Source: Eutrigla gurnardus
Taxonomy: Eukaryota; Chordata; Actinopteri; Perciformes; Triglidae
Length of the DNA stretch: 64,000 bases
NCBI GenBank assembly: GCA_963514095.1
Contig: OY741281.1
Coordinates: forward strand, 10,141,819 to 10,205,818
Direction of reading: 5' to 3'
The stretch's first letter is position 1; each line of letters starts with the position of its first letter. Of this stretch, positions 21,205-33,740 are shown piece after piece. The position numbers were made by a program, and so were the translations under genes. The notes beneath the pieces were generated by a model, which made no database searches, had not been told where the DNA came from, and was given only the letters and a program-made list of their open reading frames with translations.

Positions 21205-23265
21205 CTAAATAAACATGCAGGAGCTCACTAAAGTCATTAGGATGCCTCCTTTGAGAACAATGAATGCCAAGTTGCACCTGTACCTCTAGTATGGTAAAAA
21301 TCAGATAAACTCCCCTGCTGCCTCACCAAAGAGAGACAGCCTCTTTTAACTGCGCGCCTTTCCTTGATCACTCAGCTTTCTTCATTCCCTACTTATTTGT
21401 AGCTCATTGCCAAGGTTGCATCAAACCACATCCCTTTAGGGGTTGTGTCCTTGTATATCAGAGGCGAAAAAAAAATTCTCAATCACGCCAGGCGTGTGTT
21501 GTGACTCCTCTAGCCTATAGACATAACAAAGCACGCAGGTTTTCCACAGAAGGTCCCCAAACAAACTCCACCAGGTTCAAAAGGAGGGTCACCCTGAAAA
21601 AATACATTGTAACAAAGAACTTCCCCTCCCGGGATAACAACCATATTAACAACTCCTCTCCCGGGGCCCCGAGCCTGCCAGATCCTGAACCTACTATATA
21701 CCTGTCTGACTGCGGCTAAACCAAGCCACCACTGCAAACCAGTATTTTTCCGAGGTGAAATAGCTTAATTCAATTCCAAAGTCAAATCTGAAAGTAAAAT
21801 TAGGTGTGTGTACGGACACATGGAGAGAGATCTGCTGGCCGGCAAAAACGGGACGGAGGAAATAAGAGCGTAACAGTAGGTTTCATGGCCTCTGTATAAT
21901 CATTAAGTCACCGTATGCTGCTGCTTTTCTCATGATGCTTTCATGAAGAGCGGTCGTCACAGACTGTGTCACGTCCCCGTAATAAATAATGAAGGCATGT
22001 GCGAGTCGGCGGAGGCAGACAGCCCCAGATGTTGGAATAAAAGAAAAGTGGGTCAGGTGTCTGGCTGACGCCAACAGCACGGCTACATGACGAGCGAGCA
22101 GACGGCGCTGGATATTCGGACGTATCGGGGAAGAGGCAGTCCCAGAATGGATGGTTATAATTTGTCGTGCTTTAATCTGTATGCAGGAGTGGTCACATGA
22201 CAGCAGTAGTGGCTTCCACCTGGGGCAAGAGGTGTGGTAAATTCTTGTTGGATGTAGTTCATCGTCCGTTTCGTTAATAGGTCGAGAGGTCAGGTGCAGA
22301 GTTGTGTCACCTGTAAATGACTCCCAGGGGTCTTTTATATGTCTGTGAATGCATCACTCACTGTGCTGTCCTGGGAGGGTTGTGTACTGTGGACCTTCAC
22401 AGCTCAATGATGTAACACAAGCTCATCCATCTACAATACCCCATCCATCCATCACCCCTCCAGATCTGCCCCCCTCCACCCCCGCAGGTTCACCGTCCCG
22501 TTGGCATCTGATGAAAAGTGACACACAAAACGAAAAAAAACATCAAAAACAAACGCACCTCCAGCAAACACTGGATCATCATGCAAATCCCGGCGTTTAC
22601 GAAGCGCGCTGTAAATCGTCCATAAACACTCCAGCTCATCAATCATATCTGGGTCATTTGGCAAATCAGGCGCCACACCCTTGTCAAATTAAAAGCTCCT
22701 TATTCCTGGGTAATAACAACTATCACTGCAAAGTTAAAGAGTCTCCTCTGGTCTCTGCTCTCTCATAAAACCCAATTACACATGAGGTTTATGGAGAAAA
22801 AAATGGGTTTATTCACGTCTCTAAAAAGGCTGAGACCTCACGTCTGTGGTTTCATGATTGGTAATCCAACCGTAATGACCCTGATGTTTCTAGTGTCTAT
22901 CATTTGTCGCGCTCTCTTAGCTTTCTTGCACGACACTGTATGTTTTATAAATACTAAAGTAAATTATGTGCTGAGATAGTGTTTCCTTGCATGGGAAGAT
23001 TCCCTTCCCACCTAAGCCATGTTCTTGTTGATTTAACACAACCAGTTCTATTTTTTATGAAGTCATTAGAATATGATTTAACAATTTAACTGCTGGGCTC
23101 TGTATAAAGGAGGTGCGTTTGGACAGATATTGGACGTGTTAGAATTTCAAAATAAAAGCACATATTGACGATGATGATATGTATCGATGTATTCTCTTAA
23201 CGTCGATGAGGCTGAATTGTTGATCATGGAATTGATACATCTTATCTGCTATAAGTCAAGCTTGA
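21205..23265. other. Unique noncoding sequence
   Basis: No gene seen. A 139-codon frame at 22349-22768 is compositionally biased (Pro, Thr, Ser, His, Gln) and lies over a C-rich, A-run-containing stretch, so I do not accept it as coding. The same applies to 21501-21719. Confidence 0.35.
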
Positions 23266-23273
23266 ATAATTTC

Positions 23274-23734
23274 TAGGCATGGGGCGATATGAAAAGGATT
23301 CTCCTGGCTACAATAAGTACAATTGACGATATTATCCTGACATTGAAATATGCTTAAAACTCTTAAAATGACACTTACATATTGGAATCACTTTACATTT
23401 TCTTAAGAAATAAATATTTTTTATTGCGTTTTTAGAGAACATCCATTTTAGTTTAAAACAATTGAATAATCTTAAATAATACGATCATATATCATAAGGT
23501 CTTCCTGCAATAATAAAAGATACATTTAAAAACAATTGTTTGCATCTGGTATTTTTTTTTTAAATCATGGCTCTATTTTTCACTCGTCTACCATGATAGA
23601 TAGCTAGAAAGCTTTTTCCAAGTCATTCATGCCAATATTAATATTCCAAGTAATGAAAATTTACCACAATCAACTTATTTTAAGTGGTTTTTAAATCGCA
23701 ATCTGCGCTAAAATGCCATATTGTCCCATCCCTA
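23274..23734 (+). mobile_element. hAT-like MITE, 461 bp, with 8-bp target duplication
   Basis: The left end TAGGCATGGGGCGATAT and the inverse of the right end TAGGGATGGGACAATAT match at 14 of 17 positions. The flanks ATAATTTC (23266-23273) and ATAATGTC (23735-23742) agree at seven of eight positions, which fits the 8-bp duplication of the hAT superfamily. There is no coding capacity inside. The ends belong to a common teleost repeat type that I recognise as starting with a (G)GG(C/A)GATAT word. Confidence 0.75.
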
Positions 23735-23742
23735 ATAATGTC

Positions 23743-26700
23743 TTATTGAAAAGAATGAGCGGGCTGTGTTCATCATGATTATAAAAGTAGCTCTGAGCAG
23801 ACAATTAGTGCCTCCATATCTGTCTGTTTGATCGAAGTGATTGCAAAATTGTTTTTGCACATTAATTAACAATTAAGTTTAACTTCAAGTGTTTTCCAAA
23901 TGTTTGAGAGCTTTCTAAGAAAAAGAAGCTCAAGAGCCGAGTTTATTTTGTGATATTCATGACTGTAAATGACTTTTCCACATGGATCCATCTGCAGTTT
24001 GAATTCAGGGAGTTCTGTTCTGAAATAAAACCCTGATAGTAAAAGTAAAGCCCCCCTCCAGACATGATCCCTCTGAATCCCGTGAGGAGAAGTCGTTGTC
24101 ACAGAGGTCAGTGGATTTTCAGGTGTGCTCGAGAAACATAAAAACATAATAAAAACCCAGACGTGCGATGTGGACCGTGTGGCTTCGTGCTCGAGGGGAT
24201 GTGTGACCCGATGACGCATGTCTGACACCAGACTGCAGCCGACTCAGAGGAGCAGAGACCTTCATCCTGAAGGCTGGAACATGCTTCATGCACATGTACA
24301 CAAAAACATCCACTGAGGTTCATTTCTTTATTTACTGCAAATAAATCTTTTAATGGAGAGAGCTGCTGTCATCTGTACTAGCTGGGTGACTAACATGGAC
24401 GTTTTCTGATGAAAATAAACTCCCCCGTATGTTTGTCCGTTTCCTCTTGCAGCTGTGTTTTGAAGGAAGAGTGACTGCATAGCACACAATGAAGTAATCC
24501 CCAATAGCGCACCACTAACAGCTGGCATGTCCACAGACTACTGATTTCAAGAGGCCTGCGGCAACATATTTACGTAATTCTCACAATTACACATCTAACT
24601 ATTTCAATAAGTGTTCTAATGCACTAAAGGAAGAAATTGGATCAGAAGAAGAAGACGTTTTGACATGTCAAAGCAGGAAAACCACAGGTGGAACGACTGA
24701 ATATTTTTTAAATTGTTATTATTATTGTTATTATTATTATTGTGTTATTTTTAATTTATATTATAGCTTATATTATTTTATCTTATATTTAAAGCAGAGA
24801 TGTCAAACATACTCTGGTTTTACTTTCCGCTTTTCCTCGTCATGTGTTTTATGAAATATTTTCGGGTTTTAGACTTTTGATCGGACAAAACAAGCTTGTC
24901 ACCTTTTTGTAGCATTTCATAACCTTAACAAAAAAATATATATTTAGCGATAAAATAATTGTTAGATTAAAGTGTATTCACAAAAAATATTGGGATTTTT
25001 TTTTTTAAATGCACAGATTAACAAATATGTGTGAGTTGCAGCCCTGTCCATATTATTAGCTCCCCCTGTGCTTTGGTCCCTACGAGAAGTCAAATGTCCC
25101 TTCTATCCAAAACCATCTACCTACATCCAGTACGGCTACTGGAGGAGCGTTACACCGCTGAAATCACTTTTAACTCCACCAGAGAGTGATGGCTGGCTAA
25201 ACTGCAACATGGCTGCAAGACAAAATAAATAAAGAGATTTGGCCTTTTGAAACATCAAATTAATGCCCAAAAATGCACATGTAAAGTACAGTGCCAGCAG
25301 ATAGCGTCATGTACAGAGGGAAACCACCTCTGCAGATCCAACTTTTCTTCTCCTCATTGACTTAATGGATTGTGAAAGCGAGGTAAATGATTTTCCTCTG
25401 ACAACAGAGGATGCATTAGCCTTCACCATTCGTCACCGTTTACAATCCATCCTGAACGGAAATAACGGCATCTATCATCTGAGGAGACACCCACAAAACA
25501 ACGGGAACAACGGGCGGACGGTGATTGATTCAAATTGGATCCTTTTCAGGAATCCTGGGCGAGAGAAGAAGCAAGCAGAGCCAAATGCCACAGGTTCATG
25601 GCTCTTCCTCCCAAAAAAAAAAAAAAAACGTTAAATAGCATGAGTAAGGATAGATGGACAAGTCAGCAGGTGTATCAATATGCCTGTTTGTATGCACGCA
25701 AGCCTCATTTTAGATAGAGCGGCTAAACAAATGGAGTGTCAGAGAAACACGGCGCGCGGTATCAGCTCACAGGCCTGCTGCAGAAAATCAAAATCAAAAA
25801 CACTATAAGAGCGTTAAATATCACGTCTCCCGGTGTGTGCAATTATCTGAGAGCGTCTCAGTTTGTGGGATAACCTTGGAGGTCTAACATCGCCAGTTAC
25901 CTCCATCATCTTCCCTCAATTGCCACTTTAAACCTCATCCGCTTCTCATCTATTCGTCTTCACTCCCGTTTGTTTTGTTTTTTTATTTATGGCAAATTCA
26001 ATTTAGCAATGCGGCGCTGGATTTCTGTTTGCCCATCAGCCCTCTCCTCCTGCCGAAAGAGGAATCCCCGCTGGCAGATATGAAGGCCTTACCTCATTAG
26101 AGAAGGTCAACGTTGACACCGCCTCGTCAATTGTCAGGAAGCTCTCAAAAAAAGGGGTGAAATTGATTCATCACCGACGACTCTCTCAGGAGGGGATCAT
26201 GTGACACAACATTATGAATTAAAATGCACAGAGAGACGAGGAGGAGGGATGGAGAAGGCCACGGTGGAGAGCTCGCCATCATCGGCACACTCAATGTACA
26301 GCATGATAATGAGACTCATAGTCTTTCATCTCAGCAATCAAAGCAATTTTCAAAAGTAGTTAGTATTTTTTGACACAAATGTGTGTTCTGCTGCTGATCA
26401 GGTTACAATAAAAAAAAAAAGTACTTTAAGCTGTCATGCTCATTGATTTCAAACATCGCAAAAGGCATTTGGGCCAGAGATATTAAAATGGAGCTCTTAA
26501 GGTACAAACACTTGAGTTGTTCCAACACCAGTACGCCTCTGATGCAAATGCTGGAGTACATGCACCTACGTTTATGCACCGATCTGATATCACGTTATAT
26601 CATTTATCAGCTCATTCATGCTACACAACAACAACAACAACAAAAACAGCTGTCATGCCCTACCCAACCCATTTATTGCACTTCCGGTTAGACACTGAAC

Positions 26701-28504
26701 TGCATTTGGTTGTCCATGTGAACGATGACAATGAAGTTGAATTTAATCTAATCTTCCTGCCTGATTGCTAATACACATGTGCAAACTCGTACAACACACC
26801 TGTGGTTAAACACTCATGCACCCTATTTCTTCCCTGATAATGCTACATTGTGAACAAACTAACCTGACGATCAATCTGTAGCAAATGCACTTATATTTTG
26901 TGTTTCCAAGGGAGGAAAGAGAAAAGGTGTCCAAGTATTTGGTCTGGATATTTAATTTTCAATGCATGAAAATGCAGTAAAAAACAATAAAACCGATCAA
27001 CACATTGTATTTAGTTTGTGTTGTGCAAACTGAACTGAGCCCTCAGAGACCAAACACAATATTCTCTGTTGATACAGAAAGTGAAATAGGTGCAGGTAAG
27101 TGCAGTGTGGACGACAGCCAACGGTCTCCGCTGAGTTCAATCATTTGTTTTCTAAAAGGTAGCAGAGACGTGAAGAAACTGTCCTTTTCATGTCCGCCTG
27201 AAACAAGTGTCTAAGTGCCACTTGTTACTTCCTGTTTTTGGTTTTCTGGGGACATGCTCGACCTGGCCACTTCCTCCTCTGAACTTCATCTTTACACAGA
27301 AGGCGACCGACGCTGCAAATAATCGATTGAGAAGTAAAAACCTAGCAGTGCAGGAAGTGCATGATATTTGATCACAGCAGCAGTGAAAAGATGTAGAGGA
27401 GATGCTGATGCTATGAATAAAATGGCAGCAAAACACAAAAAGACTGCTACATTTCTGTCGCTCCTCTTGCCTCAGAAAACTTCACAACTGGCAGAACAAT
27501 TGTACTTTGTGTGAAACAGTATTCCAAAAGTGCAGCAAACTCTTTGTCCTGCATTGAAAAACAACCTAAAAAGATATCAAAGCTACAACCCAGAGCTCAC
27601 CTGCTCTAACAAGAAAACAAAAAGACAACAGCGTGTGGAGGAGAAGACTAAATCTATATGATAAAACTTCTGACACAAATTACCCAAGATCCCGTAAAAG
27701 GCCGCCTTCTCCCAACAGATGGGAACAAATTAGCCACCTGACTCCCAGAAAACACTTGGGCAGCCGTGTGGAGCCAAGATGCAAATGAAGCAGAGGGAAA
27801 GGTGGAAGCGGACCTGCCAACTGTCTTGGGAGAGGAGAAATTAATGGAGGAGACAGCCGAGTAGCAGTTTTGGAAAATGGAAAGTAGAATAAAGTGGGAA
27901 ATGATGTATGGAGGGGGCGCAGAGCTGGACCGAAGGTCCTTGGAGAGGTTACAGAAACAACGAACAGGAGGGCAAAAAAGAAAAATCTGTTGATGGGAAA
28001 ACGTCGTCTAATCCTGCAGGCAGTGAATCCTCCATCAGCCGACATCAACATCAGCTCGACACATTCAATCTGAGGCTAACATGAAATCATTGATCTAGTT
28101 AATGAACATCTTGTCATATTTATTTAGGTAATGCACTGACTGGGCCAGAGGCTGCTAGCACTGCAGAACAGCACGGCTTTCAATCACAATTTTTGAGTGT
28201 AAAGCCGTTTAACCCAGCTGTGCTCCAGTCTATCACATTCTCCATATCATAGGCTATAGCTGCTGGCAGAGCAGAATAGTTGTATTGAAGAAGGGTTCAA
28301 AAGCCTTGGATCAAGTCTCATTAACCCGACTGTGCGTTTTCTTCACATATCTAGAGGGTTTCCAAAAGGATATGAGCCTTAAATGCATTTAAGACAAACA
28401 GGTCATCTCTATTTTTTATTGCTGGGAAAACATATCCTTCAAAGAACTGTATGTATTCAATACATGCAAAGCTAAACCTTATCACCATCCTCAAATGTAG
28501 CCTA
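23743..28504. other. Noncoding sequence with short microsatellites
   Basis: No gene accepted. It contains a (TTA)n-rich patch at about 24712-24780 and A runs at about 25613-25628 and 26411-26420. Frames up to 123 codons, such as 27680-28051 on the minus strand, have no recognisable domain. Confidence 0.35.
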
Positions 28505-28640
28505 CATTGTGTTTAGTGCCAGTTAGCAAATGTTAGCATGCTAACACGATCAAATAAAACGGTGAACATTATACCTGCTGAATGCCAGCATGTTAGCATG
28601 CCGGTATTAGCATTTAACTTAGCCGCTAGCATGACTGTAA
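28505..28640. repeat. Copy of a GCTAACATG-type dispersed repeat
   Basis: AAATGTTAGCATGCTAAC, then GCCAGCATGTTAGCATGCC, then TTAGCCGCTAGCATGACT. The same vocabulary recurs at 42225-42425, 53675-53745 and 58085-58400, so this is one family of fish interspersed repeat and not independent simple sequence. Confidence 0.6.
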
Positions 28641-29244
28641 ACTTGACAATTTTGCGGGAGGTACACACAAAATATCTAAACATTCAACGTATTTGAAAAG
28701 CATGAAAATCAACCAAGAATGATCCAAATTCTGCAAGGGACCAAACTAAATAAGTTGCCCGTTTCAATTTGACGCCGGATAAAGCTGCAACCTTTTCATT
28801 TGCCAAACTCCCAGCATCACATTTCAAATATCTCACAGCCCTCCAAAGTAAGAGAAAGAGGCTGAAATAAGATGCCAGGACCAGTTAAGCTCTTCGGAAG
28901 AAATTCAAAGCTGTGAACTTGTTTGCCTCAGAAACTCAAAGCAACGTTTACCTTCATTCCCTCTCTGACTGCTCACACAAGGTATCAGGCATGCTGTTGA
29001 ATGAAGCAGAGTAAATATTGGTTAAGTATAGGTGATATAAGGTGACAGAGATTTAGTAGCCAAACACCTGCCTCACTTCAGTCACTGCAATATAAAAAAC
29101 GTTTGTTTCTTAACTTTTCCTGTAGGGTTTGCTCAACGTTCATTTGAAAAAGGTGATAAAACAAAAGAATCTACAGTGTGCAAATGTCTTTAAATCAGAG
29201 TTACTTTCATGTTGAGTTGGTTGCCACGTGTTATATACCGTCTT

Positions 29245-29430
29245 ATCCCTAAAACCTATTTGCAGTTCCAGATTGCCGGGATTTGCTCCCATTCAGACAC
29301 AAGAGCATCAGTGAGGTCTGGCTCACAGTCAGAGTTCAAGTTCATCCTAAAGGTGTTGGATGAGGGTGAGGTCAGGTCTCTTCCTCCACACCAAACCAGG
29401 TAAAACCATTTATTTCTGGAGCTGGCTTTG
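29245..29430 (-). repeat. Decayed Tc1-like transposon fragment
   Basis: On the minus strand CATCCAACACCTTTAGGATG, then ACTTGAACTCTGACTGTGAG, then AATGGGAGCAAATCCC corresponds to the end of a Tc1-like transposase gene, around the (E)HLWDELE segment. Several stops are now in that frame. The same family is present at 49600-49790 in the opposite orientation. Confidence 0.65.
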
Positions 29431-31553
29431 TGCACTAATTCACTGAAATATTGTAACACAAACACAAAGAAAAGTGAAAGCAAAATATTGTAACCACGTC
29501 CACATACTTCTGGCCATAGAATGCATCTTATCTCATTCATGCAGACAGTTATGAGAGCATTGGCTTCCATCCTACCACATTTATACATATTTAAAATGGC
29601 ATGTACCATATTGAACTATTGGATTGTTGCATTTGTCATTGGAGTGTACATTCTGCAGACGTATGACCACACCTGTGTTTTCTCCTCATACAGATAAAGT
29701 GCTTTGTAATTCCACATAAGTCTAGTTCCTTATCTTGTTCCAACAACTTGAGCAAATTAACTGAGATAACTATTTTCCTTGCAGTGCTGTACCTTTGCTC
29801 TTTCTCATGTTCTACGTTTTTCTTTAAAACAAAGAGCGCAATGTTTCCGCGAAATGCCTCAGCAGCTTTTAAATTAACAAGTGCAAATCAGCGAGAAGGT
29901 TTAATAGAATTAATAGATTGTTTATTTTCCCAGTTGAGAGAGATGCCATTTCAACTATAAAAATGGCAGTCCAAGAATTAGGAGCGATAACAGACAACAG
30001 GTTTTATGAGTGATATCCAGCTTCTTCTTTGTGTGTTCTTAATCTCAAACTGTATAAACACACTAATACCTCCAGTGAAATCCATCACGTTTCGCTTAAA
30101 AGCACAGAGTGTGCTCGGATTTGTTTTGAGGGCCAGACTCTTGCTGCCAAATTCTCTAACCTGGCCCGTTGACAGGTTACCACAACTCTGTCCAATAAAC
30201 AAGCAACTTATGAATTCAATGGACTGTTGTTTAGAAGATCTACTTGGCCACTGTGAATGTGAACTTTAACACAGCAAAAACATGGAGGCAGGAATGTAAA
30301 CCTCCCTGCAATAGTTTGATCCATAAAATATAAGATGGAGATGGAAGAACAACATTCTGCCTGAATGGAAAACACAGACCGAGCCATTTGACCTCCTGCA
30401 TCCTTCTCCTCGTACCTGCAACATGTTTGTACTTCCTGTCACTATGTTGACTCATCATGAGTCACCAACACACTCACTGTTAACGCCGTACACATGCTGA
30501 CAGCAATGATGCGAATGTTTCAAACTAGATTACATTTTGATTCGAGCAATTTTCGTACTCTCTTTTCAGACAGTTACAGCGCAAAAGTGCACAGAGTTCA
30601 GATCCCCGCCAGGTGTGTCGCCTTATCATCTATCCCCAAAGAAGAGCTGGATATCACTCAATTGTCCCTCCCGGCACCCTTACAGGCAACATAGCAGGAA
30701 AGACAACAAAAACAGGGATTTATTCATGTCATATAGTGCCTACCTTTAGTGGGACACACAGCTTCCATTCACATCATCATGGGTATTGAATGAAGTACTT
30801 AATTGGTATCTTAAAAGGTACTGGTATTGCTACTGGTATTGTGATTTGTTTTACCCAAAACTATAGGGGATGGAATTAATCTGCAAATGCTCCAATTCCA
30901 AATGGGACCAAACGTTTCTGTGAAATTCAGTTTTTGAGCTGCTAGCGAGGCTTCTTTGTAGCTTAGCCAATCACCACATATATATTTTATATTATATAAT
31001 ATATATTATATTTGTTGATCACTTGTTATGACCAGTTAAGAGGAGTGAGCAGTCAGCAGTCAATAATGGAATAAAACAGCCAGTAAAATAAGACAATGAG
31101 ACGTCACAAAAAATATTAGACAGATGGGTATAGTAGTATGTGAGATGAGGACAGACAGGATACACACACACACACGACCAAGTGCATGATCACCCCAGAC
31201 TGACTATCCATGGAGAGCATTACATATTTTTTGAAAACAATGCTCAAAATTGATGCATCATATACTGTGAAATCCTGACTTACTCTTTTCAGTAAAGCTA
31301 CAAAAACCCTTGATCCTACAGCAGCATCTCGATGCCTGATAATGCCCATGTCGATGCTCTTCAAAATCAATGCCCTCAGATTTTCATTAAAAAAAGATTT
31401 CCAAACCAAAGCCCAGAAAATACAAACACAGAAAGAGTCAAAATGGCGTTAAAATGCAGTTTTAAGACCTGCATTTCTTTATCTTGTGGTTATATGTTGC
31501 TATCCTTAAATTGATTTCTGTTTAGAAGTTATCTAATAGCTAGTTAGACAGAG

Positions 31554-31571
31554 CCCCCCCCCCCCCCCCCC
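31554..31571 (+). repeat. Poly-C run
   Basis: About 18 consecutive C, the reverse strand being a G run capable of quadruplex formation. Confidence 0.9.
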
Positions 31572-31740
31572 AAAAGGTTAATCCAACTATGATTACAATC
31601 TTTTAATTGCTAATCAACACACACAAATGTCAAATATCATCTAAAGGTATTCAAGTAACAGTTGTGCTCATCCATACAGCTGTAAGCACACACGCAATGC
31701 ATATAAACAAGCCAAGCACGGGCAGGAAGTGGTTTTACAG

Positions 31741-31771
<31 letters not shown>

Positions 31772-31772
31772 C
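31741..31772 (+). repeat. Compound (AC)n(AG)n microsatellite
   Basis: About eight AC units followed by about seven AG units. The minus-strand frame through it is an artefact. Confidence 0.9.
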
Positions 31773-32809
31773 TCACAAAGCAGTGAAGGTTGAGTGTGTG
31801 AAGAACAAGAAATCAAACTGACACAAACTCTCATTCTAACGCAGTAATCCTGCAGGCAATTAAGTTAGCCGAGAATTAAGGGAGTTGACACATCCTAAAT
31901 GCTGGATGAAGTCCAGCAGCAGCAAATCAAGCGTTTTAAAAATGTAAAAAAGGGAGGATTACAGGGTTTTTTATATTCATGGAGGAAGAAGAAGACACAA
32001 ATGTAATGAGAAAAGAAGAATACATTGAGATTGCTGGAAATCCTCCTCATCTGACCCAATTTAGCATTTAAAAAAAACTGACAACAATGTCTTTCTTCAT
32101 GCAGAACATGTTCAGCTTGTGGTTAAGCTGGAGCACTTATCAATTCTGATTCTGGACCTGAAAACACACTGGAGAGAGAGAGAGGAAACAAGCCACTTAC
32201 AATTTCATTATCGTCTCACACTTCCCACTACAGGAGGTGGCTCACAGAAAACATGCTCTTGATAAACACAACTTTTAGACTAAAAAAACAGATAATGATG
32301 GAAGGAGGGGGCCAAATCCTCTAAATAAAATCATTTTATAAGAATGCAGAAGTAAGGTAAATCTAAAAGTTTGCTTTTAAACCAATCAGTGTAACAATGG
32401 GTGAAAATGACATTAGAACATAACAACATCTATTAATAACTGTGGACCAAGAAACTGATGGGAATATAAAAAAAAAAAACATATTTCACGATCATTTAAA
32501 AAAACAATCAAATTGCAGACTCCCAAAAAATCCATCCTTAATGCTAAAATCATAAATAAATGCTGCAATCGCGCGTTCGGTGTCGCACGACTGACTGGAC
32601 ACAATGCACATGCAGAAGTGTGCAGACAAAAGCCCAACCAGGGGGACGCAGCTCCAAACCTTACGCGGCCAAACAAAGCAACAACAAACAAACAAAAAAA
32701 TCCTCGCGTAGGAAATAACTTTCCTGAACGCTCCGTCAGCCAGACTCCATGCAATAAATGGTCATTTTTAAAAGACGGGAGGGGGGGGGGGAAGCAATGT
32801 GGCGCTCAC

Positions 32810-33090
32810 CTTTTGTTGGCTCCCGTGCGGGATAACAGCAGCAGTCCTCCCCCTGCCTGTCTCGCCTGTCTGTTGGGTGTCTGCTCTCCTCCGCTCCTCC
32901 GTGGATTTGATCGGAGCAGCAGCCGCGGTTGCGAAATCGTTGACGCGCGCGCGCTTCGCCCCGCTCGGTGGGCGGGCGGCGTGGCTGCTCGCTGTTTTCT
33001 TCCGAGCTTTCAAAAACACAGAAAAGCCCTCCCACTCCCGCTGCGCTGGCTCGGCCTCTCTCTCTGGGAGCGGATACGCCTTCTCACTGT
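32810..33090 (-). other. CpG-rich putative noncoding first exon with splice donor
   Basis: This block is far richer in CpG than its surroundings (for example GACGCGCGCGCGCTTCGCC). Read on the minus strand it ends at 32810 with CAACAAAAG|GTGAGCGCC, a consensus splice donor. No ATG occurs between about 33090 and the donor in that orientation, so it would be a 5' untranslated first exon, a common layout for vertebrate developmental or neural genes. The gene would extend leftward and its coding exons were not identified in the window. The plus-strand open frames here (up to 196 codons) are what high GC produces by chance. I cannot name the gene. Confidence 0.5.
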
Positions 33091-33483
33091 AAAAAATAAA
33101 TAAGCATGATCATAATGTACACACACGTTACAGGCTTAAGGTGACACGATGGGGATAAAGAACCGTGTCACCACCGCAAGCTAGGGGGGGGGGGAGTGTG
33201 GTCGAGTCCTGCTGCACCGCTGCGCTCCGCTGGTTTGGTGACTGCGCTGCAAAAAATGTCCACCCTGATGTGGTTTTGTTGTCTCTGACACAGTTCATAC
33301 AGTCGCACTTGTCCCTAAATGCCCCAGCTGTTTAACCCAAGTGCCTTGATGGTCACTTTTTCATATTGTTTTTGTAATTTTTGCTTCATTTGATAGTTAG
33401 CGGACCTAAATGGCCCTTAATGGCCCTTTGGTCACCTTATCTACCTTTCTTGTTTCACAAAATGATCTGGTCACTTCTTTCTT
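33091..33483. other. Sequence upstream of the CpG-rich block
   Basis: It contains a G run at 33184-33193 and GC-rich words such as CTGCACCGCTGCGCTCCGC. It could be proximal promoter of the putative leftward gene. No gene or TATA box was identified. Confidence 0.3.
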
Positions 33484-33740
33484 AAGATAAGATAAGCTAG
33501 AACTTTATTAATCCCGAAGGAAATTCCTTTTCCAGAAGGGGCAAAACATGAACAATACAATAACAATATAAGCATAGAGAAACAATAAACATAGTCATAA
33601 ATATAAAGTGTATAGAGAATTACAAACACCAGTGCAAAATGCAATAGCAATAAAAGTAATAGAAATGTAGTAAAATAGAAGAAGTAAATTGCAACCACAT
33701 AAGACAAAACAAGTCTACAAAACAAGTAGAATAATCATAT
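33484..33740 (-). repeat. LINE 3' tail fragment
   Basis: On the minus strand GGAATTTCCTTCGGGATTAA followed by TAAAG and TATCTTATCTTAAG is the ending seen on many fish CR1/Rex1-like and related non-LTR elements, whose tails are short tandem units. The preceding minus-strand sequence, rich in TTG and TAT, looks like 3' UTR. It is 5'-truncated and has no reverse transcriptase segment. Confidence 0.6.

Larger units (their letters stand above)
29431..32809. other. Noncoding sequence with simple repeats
   Basis: No gene accepted. Contents: an AT-rich palindromic tract at 30984-31012, a run of about 18 C at 31554-31571, (AC)n then (AG)n at 31741-31772, and G-run and A-run interruptions. If the exon at 32810-33090 is real, this is the beginning of its first intron. 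Confidence 0.35.

Noticed and set aside
22349..22768. 139-codon plus-strand frame rich in Pro, Ser, Thr and His
   Set aside because: Biased composition over C-rich and A-rich sequence, with no domain and no splice context.
31554..31571. CRISPR-like or other ordered repeat array anywhere in the window
   Set aside because: All regular repeats found are eukaryotic microsatellites or minisatellites; none has the direct-repeat and unique-spacer pattern.
32513..33103. 196-codon plus-strand frame over the CpG-rich block
   Set aside because: High GC depletes stop codons. Frames are open on both strands, and composition is low-complexity with no domain.
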